NCBI RefSeq assembly: GCF_012935715.1
Contig: NZ_CP052860.1
Location: 6,076,001-6,140,000, forward strand
Reading direction: 5' to 3'
DNA from: Pseudomonas sp. ADAK13
GTDB taxonomy: Bacteria; Pseudomonadota; Gammaproteobacteria; Pseudomonadales; Pseudomonadaceae
Length of the DNA stretch: 64,000 nt
The notes under the pieces are model-generated. The model was not told where the DNA came from, did not search any database, and saw nothing but the letters and a program-made list of their open reading frames with translations. Shown piece after piece: positions 63,152 to 64,000 of this stretch (position 1 is its first letter; every line of letters begins with the position of its first letter). The position numbers and the translations under genes are program-made.

Positions 63152-64000
63152 TCAGGCATCCTGCAGGATAAGATCCGCGCCCTTCTCCGCCACCATCAAC
63201 ACTGCCGCATGGGTATTCCCTGACGTCACGTTCGGGAAAATCGACGCATCGACAATCCGCAACCCTTGCATCCCGTGCACCTTCAGGCGCTTGTCCACCA
63301 CTGACACCAACGGGTCCGAGCCCATGGCACACGACCCGCACAGGTGATAGATCGAGCCGCTGTTCTCGCGGAAGTACTGCAGCATCTGTTCATCGGTTTC
63401 CACCGCAGGCCCCGGCAACACCTCGGCCACGGTCACGCCCTTGAGCGCCGGGGCCTGCATGATCGTGCGCATCAGCCGGCTGCCCTGGATCACCTCGTCG
63501 ATGTCCTTCTGGGTGCTCAGGTAGTTGGGGTCGATCAAGGCCGCATCCCGTGGGTTTTTCGAGGCGATGCGAATCGTCCCGCGGCTGGTGGGCCGGCACG
63601 GGTTGAAGCACAGCAGGAAGCCTGAATACGGCTCGGGCTTGAGGCTGGCCTTGTTGTTTTTCGGGATCTGGTACGACAGCGGGTTGAAGTACAGCTGCAG
63701 GTTGGGGTGCGCCTGTTCCGCGTTGCCGCGAAAGAACCCGCCGGCCTGGTTGACGCTCATGGCCAGCGCGCCCTTGCGGGTCAGCAGGTATTTGAGGCCC
63801 AGCTTGAACTGGCCGAACAGCGAGCTGAGCTGGTCGTTCAGGGTCGGGATATTGGCCTTGTAGTAATAGCTGGCGCACAGGTGATCCTGCAGGTTCTGCC
63901 CCACCGCCGGCAGGTCCTTGACCAGCGGGATGTTGTGTTCGGCGAGCAGTTGCTTGTCCGCCACCCCCGACAGTTGCAGGATCTTTGGCGTATCCACCGC
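63152..64000 (-). CDS. GMC-family oxidoreductase (choline/alcohol dehydrogenase-like), 5' part outside window
   Basis: The C-terminal 282 codons of a flavoprotein. The visible part begins inside the GMC signature 2 region (DTPKILQLSGVAD), continues through GQNLQDHL, and ends with the catalytic segment SIYHLCGSCAMGSDPLVSVVDKRLKVHGMQGLRIVDASIFPNVTSGNTHAAVLMVAEKGADLI. The frame remains open at the window edge, so the FAD-binding half is missing from view. Pattern fits BetA/AlkJ-type alcohol dehydrogenases; the substrate is not determinable. Confidence 0.9.
   Translation of the reverse strand, partial: AVDTPKILQLSGVADKQLLAEHNIPLVKDLPAVGQNLQDHLCASYYYKANIPTLNDQLSSLFGQFKLGLKYLLTRKGALAMSVNQAGGFFRGNAEQAHPNLQLYFNPLSYQIPKNNKASLKPEPYSGFLLCFNPCRPTSRGTIRIASKNPRDAALIDPNYLSTQKDIDEVIQGSRLMRTIMQAPALKGVTVAEVLPGPAVETDEQMLQYFRENSGSIYHLCGSCAMGSDPLVSVVDKRLKVHGMQGLRIVDASIFPNVTSGNTHAAVLMVAEKGADLILQDA

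Overview
The window reads as chromosome of a fluorescent-group Pseudomonas. The reasons are high GC, many REP/REPIN palindromes of the GTAGGAGC...GGCTTGCC...GGCGATG type with a RAYT transposase, HrpK-like, FecI/FecR and SfnR-type genes, and gene families typical of soil and plant pseudomonads. No rRNA, tRNA, CRISPR array or prophage was recognised.

Layout. 3-1973: 3' part of a HrpK-like protein gene. 2099-2314: a Mop/TOBE molybdate-binding protein gene. 2635-5166: an SsuA-SsuC-SsuB-like sulfonate ABC operon. 5205-5985: long palindromic repeat element 1. 5990-7440: an orphan FecI/FecR pair with a Fur-box candidate. 7533-16514: a LysR regulator and an apparently complete non-phosphorylative L-rhamnose catabolic cluster (MFS carrier, rhamnonate dehydratase, KDR aldolase, lactaldehyde dehydrogenase, lactonase, mutarotase, RhaT, rhamnose dehydrogenase). 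16530-17354: element 2. 17340-19106: a hexapeptide transferase and an SfnR-like sigma-54 activator. 19509-54303 and on to 55103: a 36-kb organosulfur scavenging island with five SfnR-type transcription units. It contains four flavin-dependent LLM monooxygenases, an SfnB/DszC-like oxidase, three DszB-like desulfinase homologues, two Tat lipoprotein binding proteins with one dipeptide-type ABC importer, three TonB receptors, and an ABC importer with two different permeases. A RAYT gene, an ABC exporter pair and element 3 lie within it. 55209-59733: a 3-hydroxyaspartate / D-amino-acid style module. 59744-60567: element 4. 60676-63037: an SSS symporter and a serine-dehydratase-like gene. 63152-64000: 3' part of a GMC oxidoreductase gene.

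How it works together. Seven sites match the sigma-54 promoter rule GG-N10-GC, each just upstream of a sulfur-related operon. Five of the seven have a TGCTG-N3-CAGCA palindrome (exact or with one mismatch) 60-200 bp upstream, fitting one enhancer-binding protein, most simply the SfnR-like gene at 18030-19106. The inferred logic is uptake of bulky organosulfur compounds by TonB receptors, capture by lipoproteins, import, oxidation by DszC-like and LLM enzymes, and release of sulfite by DszB-like desulfinases. One DszB paralogue has Ser in place of the catalytic Cys.

The second large theme is repeats. Four copies of a nested palindrome of about 0.8 kb each carry a REPIN at the centre, sit within 0-40 bp of stop codons, and have base composition that flips strand across them (G/T-rich on the left, A/C-rich on the right).
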